DNA of 13,230 nt from a bacterium (GTDB taxonomy: Bacteria; DYJV01; JALVYZ01): positions 1 through 13,230 of the forward strand of contig JALVYZ010000154.1 in the NCBI GenBank assembly GCA_027037705.1. Direction: 5' to 3'. How positions within the stretch are numbered: the stretch's first letter is position 1; each line of letters begins with the position of its first letter. A model generated the notes under the pieces. The model did not search any database, was not told the DNA's origin, and was given only the letters and a program-made list of their open reading frames with translations. The translations under genes and the position numbers were made by a program. Below are positions 7,138 to 13,230 of the stretch, in pieces.

Positions 7138-7461
7138 GGTTATGCGAATATGCGTAAATGCATAAAAAATGTTATTTATTGTAATTCATAGTTTTCAATA
7201 AGTGTTAGTGTTAGTGATGGTATGAGTTTTGTTATTCATGGTTATTTGTAGTAATTTATAGTTATTAATAGTTATTAAAGTTATTCATTGTTATATCGTT
7301 TTTCATTTTTCATTAAATAATGACTTCCGACTCTGCACTCCAGACTCCAGACTTTTACAACCTTAACTAACCTCAACTAACTTCTAACTAACCTACAACT
7401 AACATTAACTAACCTTTTATCGTCTATCACCCAAACATCCTTCAGCCTTCCGCCTTCTACC
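7138..7461 (-). repeat. Mosaic of short tandem blocks, copy B (between phaC and phasin 1)
   Basis: This patch fills the 350-nt gap; I see no gene in it. Read in plus coordinates it holds these blocks. 8-nt units GGTTATGC, GAATATGC, GTAAATGC at 7138-7161. 10-nt units of the GTTATTTATT type at 7171-7200 and 7231-7298 (one unit 9 nt). Two GTGTTA hexamers at 7202-7213. A 7-nt block with CTCCAGA twice at 7338-7351. Five AACTAAC words starting at 7365, 7375, 7386, 7397 and 7407 (mean 10.5 nt). A 7-nt block TTCAGCC, TTCCGCC, TTCTACC at 7441-7461. The 7-nt blocks and hexamers are not present in copy A (421-571). The words shared with copy A lie at 7359-7377 (19 nt), 7171-7186 (16 nt) and 7150-7161 (12 nt). 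Confidence 0.85.
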
Positions 7462-7473
7462 TTTGTTTTTGTA

Positions 7474-8508
7474 TTATTTGCTTCTTTCCTGCAGCCATTT
7501 TGCAACTGTTGGCGCAAGTTCTTTTTGAGAACGAGAGCTAACATAAATTCCAATATGTCCTCCTGGGAAAGCTATCATCTGCTTATCTTTTGAACCTACA
7601 AGATCATTTAAAGGTTTTGTTGATGCAGGTGGAACAAGATGGTCTTGCTCAGCATAAATTGTTAATATTGGCATTGTTATTTTCTTTAAATCTACTTTTC
7701 TTCCACCAAGTTCAAATTCTCCCTTTACCAGTTTATTTTCCTGATAAAGGTCTTTTATAAATTTTCTCCAAGTTTCTCCAGGTTGATCAGGACTATCAAA
7801 TATCCATTTTTCCATTCTTATGAAATTTTTTACTGTTTCAAGTTCATTGGCACCTTTTATAAAATTATAATACTTTTCAAAATTTAATTGAAATGGCTTA
7901 AGCATTAAGTATCCAAAATTCATAAAATCTCCAGATATATTACCAAAAGCATCTACCATTTCATCTGCATCTAAATATTTTGACCAGACATTTAAAAGTC
8001 CATCTTCTGTATCAAAATCTACTGGAGTAACCATAGTAACTAAATTTTTTATTTTTTCAGGATACAAAGCAGTATATATAACAGAAAATGTTCCTCCCTG
8101 ACATACTCCAAGAAGATTAATTTTATCTAATTTATGTTTTTCTCTAATAAAATCAACGCAATCATTCATATAACCATCAATATGATCCTCCATAGTTAAG
8201 TATCGATCTGCTCTTTCAGGATAACCCCAGTCAATCAAATATACATCTATCCCTTCCTCAATTAATCTTTTTATAAAACTTCTATCTTCCTGGAGGTCCA
8301 TCATATAATATCTATTAACAAGCGCATAAACAATTAACAGAGGCACTGGACATTTTTTTCTTTTATTTGATTTATAGTGATATAATTTTGCTTTATTATC
8401 TAATTTTAAAACTGTTTCTTTTGGAGTAGGTTCAACATCTATTTCCTCTATTTGATTAAGGAAATCATTCAGTTTCATCATATTGTAAAAAAAGTTAAAA
8501 GTACTCAT
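7474..8508 (-). CDS. phaC: Class III poly(3-hydroxyalkanoate) synthase subunit PhaC
   Basis: The 344-residue alpha/beta-hydrolase-fold protein polymerises (R)-3-hydroxyacyl-CoA into PHA on the granule surface. The modified lipase box GVCQGG (134-139) gives catalytic Cys136; Asp289 in AEQDHLVPP and His318 in PGGHIG complete the triad. The spacings Cys-Asp 153 and Asp-His 29 equal those of the Allochromatium vinosum class III enzyme (Cys149, Asp302, His331). Length under 400 residues and the adjacent phaE gene fit class III rather than class I or II. The ATG at 8508 follows the strong site AGGAGGTGAT (8514-8523), 17 nt after the phaE stop. All key residues are present, so activity is expected. 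Confidence 0.96.
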   Translation of the reverse strand: MSTFNFFYNMMKLNDFLNQIEEIDVEPTPKETVLKLDNKAKLYHYKSNKRKKCPVPLLIVYALVNRYYMMDLQEDRSFIKRLIEEGIDVYLIDWGYPERADRYLTMEDHIDGYMNDCVDFIREKHKLDKINLLGVCQGGTFSVIYTALYPEKIKNLVTMVTPVDFDTEDGLLNVWSKYLDADEMVDAFGNISGDFMNFGYLMLKPFQLNFEKYYNFIKGANELETVKNFIRMEKWIFDSPDQPGETWRKFIKDLYQENKLVKGEFELGGRKVDLKKITMPILTIYAEQDHLVPPASTKPLNDLVGSKDKQMIAFPGGHIGIYVSSRSQKELAPTVAKWLQERSK

Positions 8509-8525
8509 TGTCTATCACCTCCTGT

Positions 8526-9323
8526 CTATTTTTTAGCTGATGTTTTAGAAGCTTTCTTTAATTCTTCAATCTCTTTTTGTAATTTTTTTATTTCTTTCTT
8601 TAAATCATAAATTTCTTTATAAGCTCTATCAAGTTCCCATTTTGTTGCAATATTAGTCTCTTTTAGGACTCTAAAAGTAAATTCATCCATTGATTTTCTA
8701 AATCTAACAGTTGCATTTATAACCTCTTTTAACATTGTTCCATATTCTTCACTTTTAAAATAATCTTGAAAGATACTTTCATTGATTTCAACCCATTTTT
8801 TAAATGCTTTATCAAAATCTTCAAAAATATTTGTATCTTTTACACTTTCAATAAATTTCTCAAAGCCTTCTTTAGCCTTTTTTGAAATTGCTTCTCTAAA
8901 TTTTTCAGTTTTTTCTAAATAATCTTTGTAATTTTTAATTAACAATTTATATCCATCAATGTATTCTCTTGTTAACCCCAGAGATGGAGCACTTAAAAAC
9001 TCATCTTTTAAAAATGGGATTTCTTTGAATTTTGATAAATCATAAAAAGGAGACAATCCCATTAAATTAAAATTATTTAAACCAAAATTTTTAAACACCA
9101 TTTCTGCATACTGTTCCTGAAATTTTTTAAAAGTCTCCTGAAATGTATTGAAATCAGGAAAATATTTTTGATTTAACATATTTTCTTGAAAATTTTTAAA
9201 AAAGTTAACAAAATCCTGATAAGCATTTTGTGGTTGAAAAAAATCTGCAAATGGATTTAAACTTTTTGGTTCTGAATACAAATTCTGCCATCCTTTCCAT
9301 ATTTCATTAAAATTTTGAAACAT
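8526..9323 (-). CDS. phaE: Class III PHA synthase subunit PhaE
   Basis: The 265-residue protein has no catalytic motif, as expected for PhaE, which forms the active complex with PhaC. The N-terminal third is Phe/Gln/Asn-rich (FADFFQPQNAYQDFVNFFKN), the SAPSLGLTREY stretch (111-121) matches the conserved PhaE segment before the helical region, and a Lys/Glu coiled coil occupies about 228-258, ending in a Lys-rich tail. It is shorter than the roughly 350-residue A. vinosum PhaE. The ATG at 9323 follows AAGGAGGTGA (9328-9337), 15 nt after the reductase stop. Immediate upstream position to phaC and the shared strong ribosome binding sites imply matched synthesis of the two subunits. Confidence 0.9.
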   Translation of the reverse strand: MFQNFNEIWKGWQNLYSEPKSLNPFADFFQPQNAYQDFVNFFKNFQENMLNQKYFPDFNTFQETFKKFQEQYAEMVFKNFGLNNFNLMGLSPFYDLSKFKEIPFLKDEFLSAPSLGLTREYIDGYKLLIKNYKDYLEKTEKFREAISKKAKEGFEKFIESVKDTNIFEDFDKAFKKWVEINESIFQDYFKSEEYGTMLKEVINATVRFRKSMDEFTFRVLKETNIATKWELDRAYKEIYDLKKEIKKLQKEIEELKKASKTSAKK

Positions 9324-9338
9324 TTTTTCACCTCCTTA

Positions 9339-10097
9339 TTAAATTCTTAAACCACCATCAACTTCAATGGTTCTTCCTGTAATGTAATCGTTTTCTATAA
9401 TAAATATAAGTGTCTTTGAAATTTCTTCTTTAGTGCCAAACCTTCCTAAAGGTATTATTGCTTTCAATTTTTCTTTAATTTTTTCAGGTATTGGAGCTGT
9501 TAATTCAGTATCAATATAACCAGGAGCTATTGCAGCTACCCTTATCCCATATCGACTCAATTCCTTTGCCCAGGTAACAGTCATTGCTGAAACACCTGCT
9601 TTTGTTGCAGTATAATTTGTTTGTCCAATGTTACCTTCTCTTGAAATTGAAGACATTGAAACTATTACACCTTTTTTTTCATATTTAATCATCTGATATG
9701 CTGCTTCCCTGGCACAAAGAAAAACACCTGTCAAATTAACAGCTATTACTTTATTCCAATCTTCTATTGGAAATTTCTCAAAATTTTCTCCATTTCTTTT
9801 CACTAAAAGATGGTCTTTAACAATACCAGCGTTGTTAACAACAATATCAAACCCATTATGTTTTTTTGCTATTTCTTCAAATATCAATTCAACATCTTTC
9901 TCATTTGTAACATCCATTTTGTAACTATCTACCTTATATCCATTTTTATCAAAAAATTCATAGGCATCATTTAAAAAATCTTCATTAATATCACATATTG
10001 CTACTTTTGCACCTTGTTTTAATAAATCAAAGGTAAATTGTCTTCCAATTCCTCTTGCTCCTCCTGTGACTACAGCAACTTTTCCATTTATCTCCAT
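9339..10097 (-). CDS. SDR-family reductase/dehydrogenase, FabG-like, first gene of the PHA operon
   Basis: This 252-residue classical short-chain dehydrogenase has the Rossmann motif TGGARGIG (11-18), NNAG (88-91), Ser149, and YTATK giving Tyr162 and Lys166. It ends with the EVDGG motif typical of FabG-like enzymes. Asp36 after the second strand (AICDIN) is the usual mark of NAD(H) preference, unlike the second reductase at 10560-11303, which has Arg37 there. It probably interconverts 3-oxoacyl-CoA and 3-hydroxyacyl-CoA for the adjacent synthase; an ACP substrate or a degradative direction cannot be excluded. The ATG at 10097 follows AAGGAGGTGAT (10103-10113). The gene faces the divergent palindrome and leads the operon. 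Confidence 0.88.
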   Translation of the reverse strand: MEINGKVAVVTGGARGIGRQFTFDLLKQGAKVAICDINEDFLNDAYEFFDKNGYKVDSYKMDVTNEKDVELIFEEIAKKHNGFDIVVNNAGIVKDHLLVKRNGENFEKFPIEDWNKVIAVNLTGVFLCAREAAYQMIKYEKKGVIVSMSSISREGNIGQTNYTATKAGVSAMTVTWAKELSRYGIRVAAIAPGYIDTELTAPIPEKIKEKLKAIIPLGRFGTKEEISKTLIFIIENDYITGRTIEVDGGLRI

Positions 10098-10135
10098 TCT
10101 TTATCACCTCCTTGACATTTTGAAATAAATTTATT

Positions 10136-10163
10136 ATTGTAAAACATATTTATTGCATTGCAA
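10136..10163 (-). promoter_or_regulatory. Predicted sigma-70-type promoter of the PHA operon
   Basis: On the minus strand TTGCAA (10158-10163) and TACAAT (10136-10141) are 16 nt apart, giving a plausible -35/-10 pair upstream of the reductase gene. The -35 lies inside the palindrome, and its hexamer is self-complementary, so it can also serve the opposite promoter. Confidence 0.5.
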
Positions 10164-10182
10164 AATATTTTGCGATGCAATA
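10151..10182. promoter_or_regulatory. 32-bp near-perfect palindromic operator, probable PhaR site
   Basis: Fifteen of 16 base pairs are symmetric; only 10159/10174 mismatch. The outer arms are TATTGCAT and ATGCAATA, and the core GCAAAATATTTTGC is itself a perfect palindrome, so two nested dyads are present. It lies between the divergent reductase and phaR-type genes and covers the candidate -35 of both. TGC-containing dyads are known targets of PhaR repressors. Binding here is inferred from position and symmetry. Confidence 0.82.
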
Positions 10183-10186
10183 TCAT
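10158..10186 (+). promoter_or_regulatory. Predicted sigma-70-type promoter of the phaR-type gene
   Basis: TTGCAA (10158-10163) and TATCAT (10181-10186, five of six consensus bases) are separated by 17 nt. Most of the promoter lies inside the palindrome, which suggests autorepression. Confidence 0.5.
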
Positions 10187-10213
10187 AATAAATAAAAGGA
10201 GTCAAGCAAAAAA

Positions 10214-10558
10214 ATGAACAAAAAAGAAATTATTTTAAAAAAATATGAAAATCGTCGTATTTATAATTTAGAAGAAAAAAAGTATGTTAATCTAAATGAA
10301 ATAAATGAGCTGATTTTGCAGGGCAACAAAGTAAAAATTCTTGATAATAAAACTGGAGAAGATATTACTAACATAATTCTCCTCCAGATTGTTAATAATA
10401 TTCTTTTAGAAAATTTAAGTCATTTATCTTCTAATTTTCTTCATCAAATAATTGAAATGCAAAACTATATTTTTGGTGAAAATTTTATAAAAGTCTTTGA
10501 AAACACTTACAATATGACTATAAACTTATTAAAACTTACAAAATTGCAAACAGAATAA
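10214..10558 (+). CDS. phaR: PhaR-type PHA synthesis regulator
   Basis: Residues 8-66 match the PHB/PHA accumulation regulator DNA-binding domain: KKYENRRIYN (9-18), YVNLNEINELI (24-34), KILDNKTGEDIT (41-52) and LLQIV (56-60). The remaining 50 residues are a short helical tail where the polymer-contacting domain lies in longer homologues. In other bacteria PhaR represses phasin and its own gene and is released when it binds nascent PHA. Here the gene is divergent from the PHA operon and starts 32 nt after the palindrome. The ATG at 10214 follows AAAAGGAG with a longish 12-nt spacing. At 114 residues it is on the small side. Its stop lies 1 nt from the convergent reductase stop, without a terminator. 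Confidence 0.9.
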   Translation: MNKKEIILKKYENRRIYNLEEKKYVNLNEINELILQGNKVKILDNKTGEDITNIILLQIVNNILLENLSHLSSNFLHQIIEMQNYIFGENFIKVFENTYNMTINLLKLTKLQTE

Positions 10559-10559
10559 A

Positions 10560-11303
10560 TTACATATAAAGCCCACCATTAATTCCATAAACCTGGCCTG
10601 TTATATAACTTGATTTTTCATCTGCTAAAAATGCAACGACTCTTGCTACTTCCTCTGGAGTTCCAAATCTTTTTTGTGGAATTTTGTTCTTTATCATTTC
10701 ATAAATTTCAGGAGGAATTTTTTTTGTCATTTCTGTTTCAATAAATCCAGGTGCAACTGCATTTACTGTTATATTTTTCTTTGCAAGCTCAAGCGCCAAT
10801 GATTTTGTTAATCCTATAATTCCAGCCTTTGCAGCTGCATAATTTGCCTGACCAACATTTCCACTTAAAGCAATAATTGAGCTTATATTGATAATTCTTC
10901 CCCATCCATTTTCTATCATATAAGGTAAAGCAGCTTTTATGCAGTAAAATGTACCAAATAGATTTACCTGAATTACTCTTAACCATTCTTCAAGAGTCAT
11001 CTTTAATATAGTCTTATCACTTGTTATACCTGCATTATTAACTAAAATATCTATTTTCCCAAATCTATCAACAACACCATCAACAACACTTCTAACATCA
11101 TAATAATTATCAATACTTCCTTTAAAAATATCTGCGTCAACTCCATAATTTTTTATTAATTCTTCTTTTACTTTATTAGCCTCTTCTGAATTTCTGTTGT
11201 AACCAATAGCTATATTTATCCCATTTTTAGCAAGTTCTTCACAAATTGCTTTTCCAATTCCTCTTGAGCCACCTGTTACTAATGCTACATGTTTTTCAGA
11301 CAT
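10560..11303 (-). CDS. phaB: Acetoacetyl-CoA / 3-oxoacyl-ACP reductase (PhaB/FabG-like SDR)
   Basis: The 247-residue SDR has TGGSRGIG (10-17), NNAG (89-92), Ser142, and YAAAK giving Tyr155 and Lys159. Arg37 in GYNRN points to NADPH use. ENGWGRIINISS, the ITSDKTILKMTLEEW stretch and the C-terminal NGGLYM resemble PhaB acetoacetyl-CoA reductases, though the YAAAK environment is also normal for FabG, so the symbol is a best guess based on the PHA neighbourhood. It would make (R)-3-hydroxybutyryl-CoA for PhaC. The ATG at 11303 follows an AAGGAGGAGGGGG-type site. The gene sits beyond phaR and has its own predicted promoter, so it is not part of the operon at 6537-10097. Confidence 0.88.
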   Translation of the reverse strand: MSEKHVALVTGGSRGIGKAICEELAKNGINIAIGYNRNSEEANKVKEELIKNYGVDADIFKGSIDNYYDVRSVVDGVVDRFGKIDILVNNAGITSDKTILKMTLEEWLRVIQVNLFGTFYCIKAALPYMIENGWGRIINISSIIALSGNVGQANYAAAKAGIIGLTKSLALELAKKNITVNAVAPGFIETEMTKKIPPEIYEMIKNKIPQKRFGTPEEVARVVAFLADEKSSYITGQVYGINGGLYM

Positions 11304-11323
11304 TTCCCCCTCCTCCTTTTTTT

Positions 11324-11355
11324 GTTATAAATATTAACCATTTTTTAATTGTCAA
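11324..11355 (-). promoter_or_regulatory. Candidate promoter of the PhaB/FabG-like gene
   Basis: A perfect TTGACA (minus strand, 11350-11355) overlaps the 3' end of the upstream glycosyltransferase gene. The best -10 match is TATAAC (11324-11329), but the 20-nt spacer is too long; a weaker TATTTA gives 16 nt. The -35 is convincing, the -10 is not. Confidence 0.4.
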
Positions 11356-12821
11356 GATTGAGTCATTAAATAAAAATATAAATTCGTTTTTTTTACTTTT
11401 TTTTGAAAAATAGGAGTTAATTTTTTTAAAGGAGTTACACTCATGTAAATATATTTTTTAAAATTTTTACTTCTATATAAAGGCATCCTATATTCTCTTT
11501 CTATATTAAATAATAACCTTAACTTCTTATACTTTTCATCAACAACAATTGGCAAATGGCCAAATTTATTTAATTTTTTAACAATAAAAATAGCATCTTT
11601 GTGATAATTATACATATATTTTGTTCTATAATAATTAATAAAATGACTTGAAATCAATAATATAAAAATCGCAAGTCCTAATCCAAATTCTTTTATATTT
11701 ATCGTTAATTTAAAGTAAATAAAAGAAAAAATTCCAATTAGAAAAATAAGAAAGCTTTGAAAATAATAACCTTTGAAAATGAAAAATAGCACTCCAAAAG
11801 ATGTTACAATAAAAGCAAAAATTGAAAAAATGTTTAAAAATTTTAAATTTATTCTTTTGTTGAAGTCTGAAAAATTTCCACAAATTATTGCAAAAAAAGG
11901 AACTGCTGGTAAGAAATATCTTCCTTTTCCACAAGGGAATATAAATAATATTAAAAAAATAACTGAAAATATGATTAATGAACTTAACAGGATTTTATCA
12001 TTTATTTTCCTCTTTTTAAAACTATAAATAAAAACTAATGACCATGGGAAAAGGGCTAAAAAAGCTCTATAAGGAAATTCGATTGCATCAATAATAATAT
12101 CTTTAATACCTGATACTGCTCTATCTTTTACTTCAAAAAATAATGAATTTAATAAAGCATTAAAATTACCTTTTAAATAGTATAACCCAATCCATATAAT
12201 TGGTAATACTAATGAAAGAAAAAAATGAATTGATAATTTTTTTAAAAAATTTTTTTTATTTTTTTCAAATAATAGAAAAATTAAAAAAGATAAATAAAAA
12301 AATAAAGGTGAAATTCCCTTAGTTAAAATACTTGCCCCCATAAATAACGATGAAATAAAAATTTTATCTTTAATAATAAAAAAGTATGAAGCAAAAAATA
12401 AAAAAGTAAAAAGCATATCAGGCTCTGCTTTAACACCATAAGATATCATTGAAGAGAAAGAAGTTAAACCAATAATACTTGAAATAAGTGCAACATCTAT
12501 ATTTATATCTTTATAAAGAAAAAAAATAAAAAAACTCAACAATATTAATGAAAATAATGATGGGATTCTTGCGTCAATATTAGAAATGTATTTATCTCTT
12601 AAACTTGTTATTGCAATAACCCAATTATGAAATGGCGGTTTTTTATAGTATGGTTCCTGACAGATTTTTGGAACAATAAAATTTCTTGTAAATACCATTT
12701 CCTGAGCAATGATAGCTCTCCTTGGCTCTTCATGTTTTAAAGGTAATCTATTTTGATAAAATAATAAATTAAAAAAAATAAAAAAATTTATAAAAATCAA
12801 TTTTATCAAGGTCTTCTTCAT
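11352..12821 (-). CDS. GT39/ArnT-like membrane glycosyltransferase
   Basis: This 489-residue protein has around a dozen hydrophobic segments and the N-terminal signatures of polyprenyl-phosphate-sugar glycosyltransferases of the PMT/ArnT type. These are EEPRRAIIAQEMV (31-43, with the acidic residue before PR in the first periplasmic loop) and QEPYYKKPPFHNW (55-67). Such enzymes use undecaprenyl- or dolichyl-phosphate-linked sugars to modify lipid A, other glycolipids or proteins on the outer face of the membrane. The acceptor cannot be told. The gene is divergent from flagellin with 116 nt between the starts, so a role in surface or flagellin glycosylation is possible but unproven. No clear ribosome binding site precedes the ATG at 12821. 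Base composition is extremely AT-rich, with long A and T runs. Confidence 0.85.
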   Translation of the reverse strand: MKKTLIKLIFINFFIFFNLLFYQNRLPLKHEEPRRAIIAQEMVFTRNFIVPKICQEPYYKKPPFHNWVIAITSLRDKYISNIDARIPSLFSLILLSFFIFFLYKDINIDVALISSIIGLTSFSSMISYGVKAEPDMLFTFLFFASYFFIIKDKIFISSLFMGASILTKGISPLFFYLSFLIFLLFEKNKKNFLKKLSIHFFLSLVLPIIWIGLYYLKGNFNALLNSLFFEVKDRAVSGIKDIIIDAIEFPYRAFLALFPWSLVFIYSFKKRKINDKILLSSLIIFSVIFLILFIFPCGKGRYFLPAVPFFAIICGNFSDFNKRINLKFLNIFSIFAFIVTSFGVLFFIFKGYYFQSFLIFLIGIFSFIYFKLTINIKEFGLGLAIFILLISSHFINYYRTKYMYNYHKDAIFIVKKLNKFGHLPIVVDEKYKKLRLLFNIEREYRMPLYRSKNFKKYIYMSVTPLKKLTPIFQKKVKKTNLYFYLMTQS

Positions 12822-12852
12822 AAAAATTTCATAACAAATAAAAAAAATTAAT

Positions 12853-12879
12853 TAAAGTTTTTTTTTTACTATCCGAAAA
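12853..12879 (+). promoter_or_regulatory. Sigma-28 (FliA) flagellar promoter
   Basis: TAAAGTTT (12853-12860), 11 nt, then TCCGAAAA (12872-12879) fits the sigma-28 consensus TAAAGTTT-N11-GCCGATAA. All eight -35 bases and six of eight -10 bases match, with exact spacing, upstream of flagellin. Confidence 0.88.
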
Positions 12880-12896
12880 GTATTGTAGAAAATAAA

Positions 12897-12934
12897 CTGG
12901 CATGGAAGCCAGGAATATAAAACCAAGGAGGATT
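12897..12934 (+). promoter_or_regulatory. Flagellin mRNA leader: hairpin plus second GGA site at the ribosome binding site (CsrA-like layout)
   Basis: CTGGC (12897-12901) pairs with GCCAG (12908-12912) around the loop ATGGAA, exposing an ANGGA motif. A second ANGGA, AAGGA (12925-12929), lies inside the ribosome binding site AAGGAGGA, 23 nt downstream. One motif in a loop and one over the ribosome binding site is the known layout of CsrA control of flagellin (hag) in Bacillus subtilis. CsrA control here is inferred. Confidence 0.5.
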
Positions 12935-12937
12935 AAC

Positions 12938-13230
12938 ATGGCACTTATAGTAAACCACAATTTAATGGCAATGAACACCGCAAGGCATTTAAATGATGCC
13001 TATAACAGATTGGCAACTTCCACAGAAAGATTGTCATCTGGTTTAAGAATCAATAAAGCTGCTGATGATGCTGCTGGTTTAGCTGTTAGAGAAATAATGA
13101 GATCGGACATTAAAGTCTTGAATCAAGGAATTAGAAATGCACAAGACGCTATTTCATTAATTCAAACTGCTGACGGTGCATTAAGTGTTATTGATGAAAA
13201 ATTAATTAGAATGAAAGAACTCGCTGAACA
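12938..13230 (+). CDS. fliC: Flagellin, N-terminal part (gene cut by window end)
   Basis: The reading frame begins at ATG 12938 and stays open to the window end (97 complete codons). It shows the conserved D0/D1 N-terminus of bacterial flagellin: MALIVNHNLMAMNTARHLN, then TERLSSGLRINKAADDAAGL (29-48), then NAQDAISLIQTADGAL (67-82) and the MKELAE segment. Flagellin is exported by the flagellar type III apparatus and polymerises into the filament. The start is fixed by AAGGAGGA 8 nt upstream and by the standard N-terminus. It has its own sigma-28 promoter and a structured leader, so it belongs to the late flagellar genes. The variable central domain and the C-terminal part lie beyond the window. 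Confidence 0.97.
   Translation, partial: MALIVNHNLMAMNTARHLNDAYNRLATSTERLSSGLRINKAADDAAGLAVREIMRSDIKVLNQGIRNAQDAISLIQTADGALSVIDEKLIRMKELAE

Noticed and set aside
7138-7461. CRISPR array
   Set aside because: Units are only 7-11 nt, degenerate and contiguous, without conserved 23-40 nt repeats or unique spacers, and no cas gene is nearby.
10789-10986. Minus-strand open frame in another phase inside the PhaB/FabG-like gene
   Set aside because: Composition is shadow-like (Lys, Trp, Cys runs) and the overlapping SDR has all catalytic motifs.
11710-12027. Open frames on both strands inside the glycosyltransferase gene
   Set aside because: Products of long A/T runs; no start signals; the 489-residue membrane protein explains the region.
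12902-12937. In-frame upstream ATG that would add 12 residues to flagellin
   Set aside because: It lies in the hairpin loop, has no ribosome binding site, and the conserved flagellin N-terminus starts at 12938.

Overview
The window is very A+T-rich (my impression, not counted) and comes from a flagellated Gram-negative-type bacterium that stores polyhydroxyalkanoate (PHA). It carries a TRAP carboxylate transporter, a class III PHA synthase locus, PlsY, an FeS activase of the BadF/HgdC family and a sigma-28-driven flagellin. Low GC plus this gene mix would fit a Deferribacterota-like anaerobe such as Deferribacter, but that is a guess; the sequence alone does not fix the taxon.

Layout. (1) 1-4526, plus strand: a compact operon of dctP (3' end only), dctQ, dctM, an exported protein of unknown function, a 2-hydroxyacyl-CoA-dehydratase-type activase and an AEC-family permease. 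From dctQ onward every gene overlaps the next by 1 to 22 nt. dctP is separated from dctQ by a 10-bp hairpin and a low-complexity repeat patch. (2) 4515-6477, minus strand: plsY followed by an overlapping soluble PAS histidine kinase that starts with TTG; its 3' end overlaps the AEC gene tail to tail. (3) 6537-10097, minus strand: a PHA operon read as SDR reductase, phaE, phaC, repeat patch, phasin-like 1, phasin-like 2, intrinsic terminator. (4) 10098-10213: a divergent control region with a 32-bp near-perfect palindrome covering two back-to-back promoters. It serves the PHA operon on one side and a phaR-type regulator on the other. (5) 10560-11303, minus strand: a second, PhaB/FabG-like reductase. 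(6) 11352-12821, minus strand: a GT39/ArnT-like membrane glycosyltransferase. (7) 12853 to the end, plus strand: a sigma-28 promoter, a structured leader and the 5' part of a flagellin gene.

How the genes fit together. The two reductases can supply (R)-3-hydroxyacyl-CoA, PhaE/PhaC polymerise it, the two small phasin-like proteins probably coat the granule, and the PhaR-type protein probably senses polymer and represses through the palindrome. The TRAP system would import an organic acid that could feed this carbon store. No thiolase (phaA) is present in the window.

The least conventional element is a pair of related non-coding patches at 421-571 and 7138-7461. Each is a mosaic of short tandem blocks with unit lengths of about 10.5, 10 and 8 bp (plus 7-bp blocks in the second). 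The shared words occur in the same order and in the same orientation relative to transcription. Both patches lie inside operons, between genes whose products are probably needed in different amounts.
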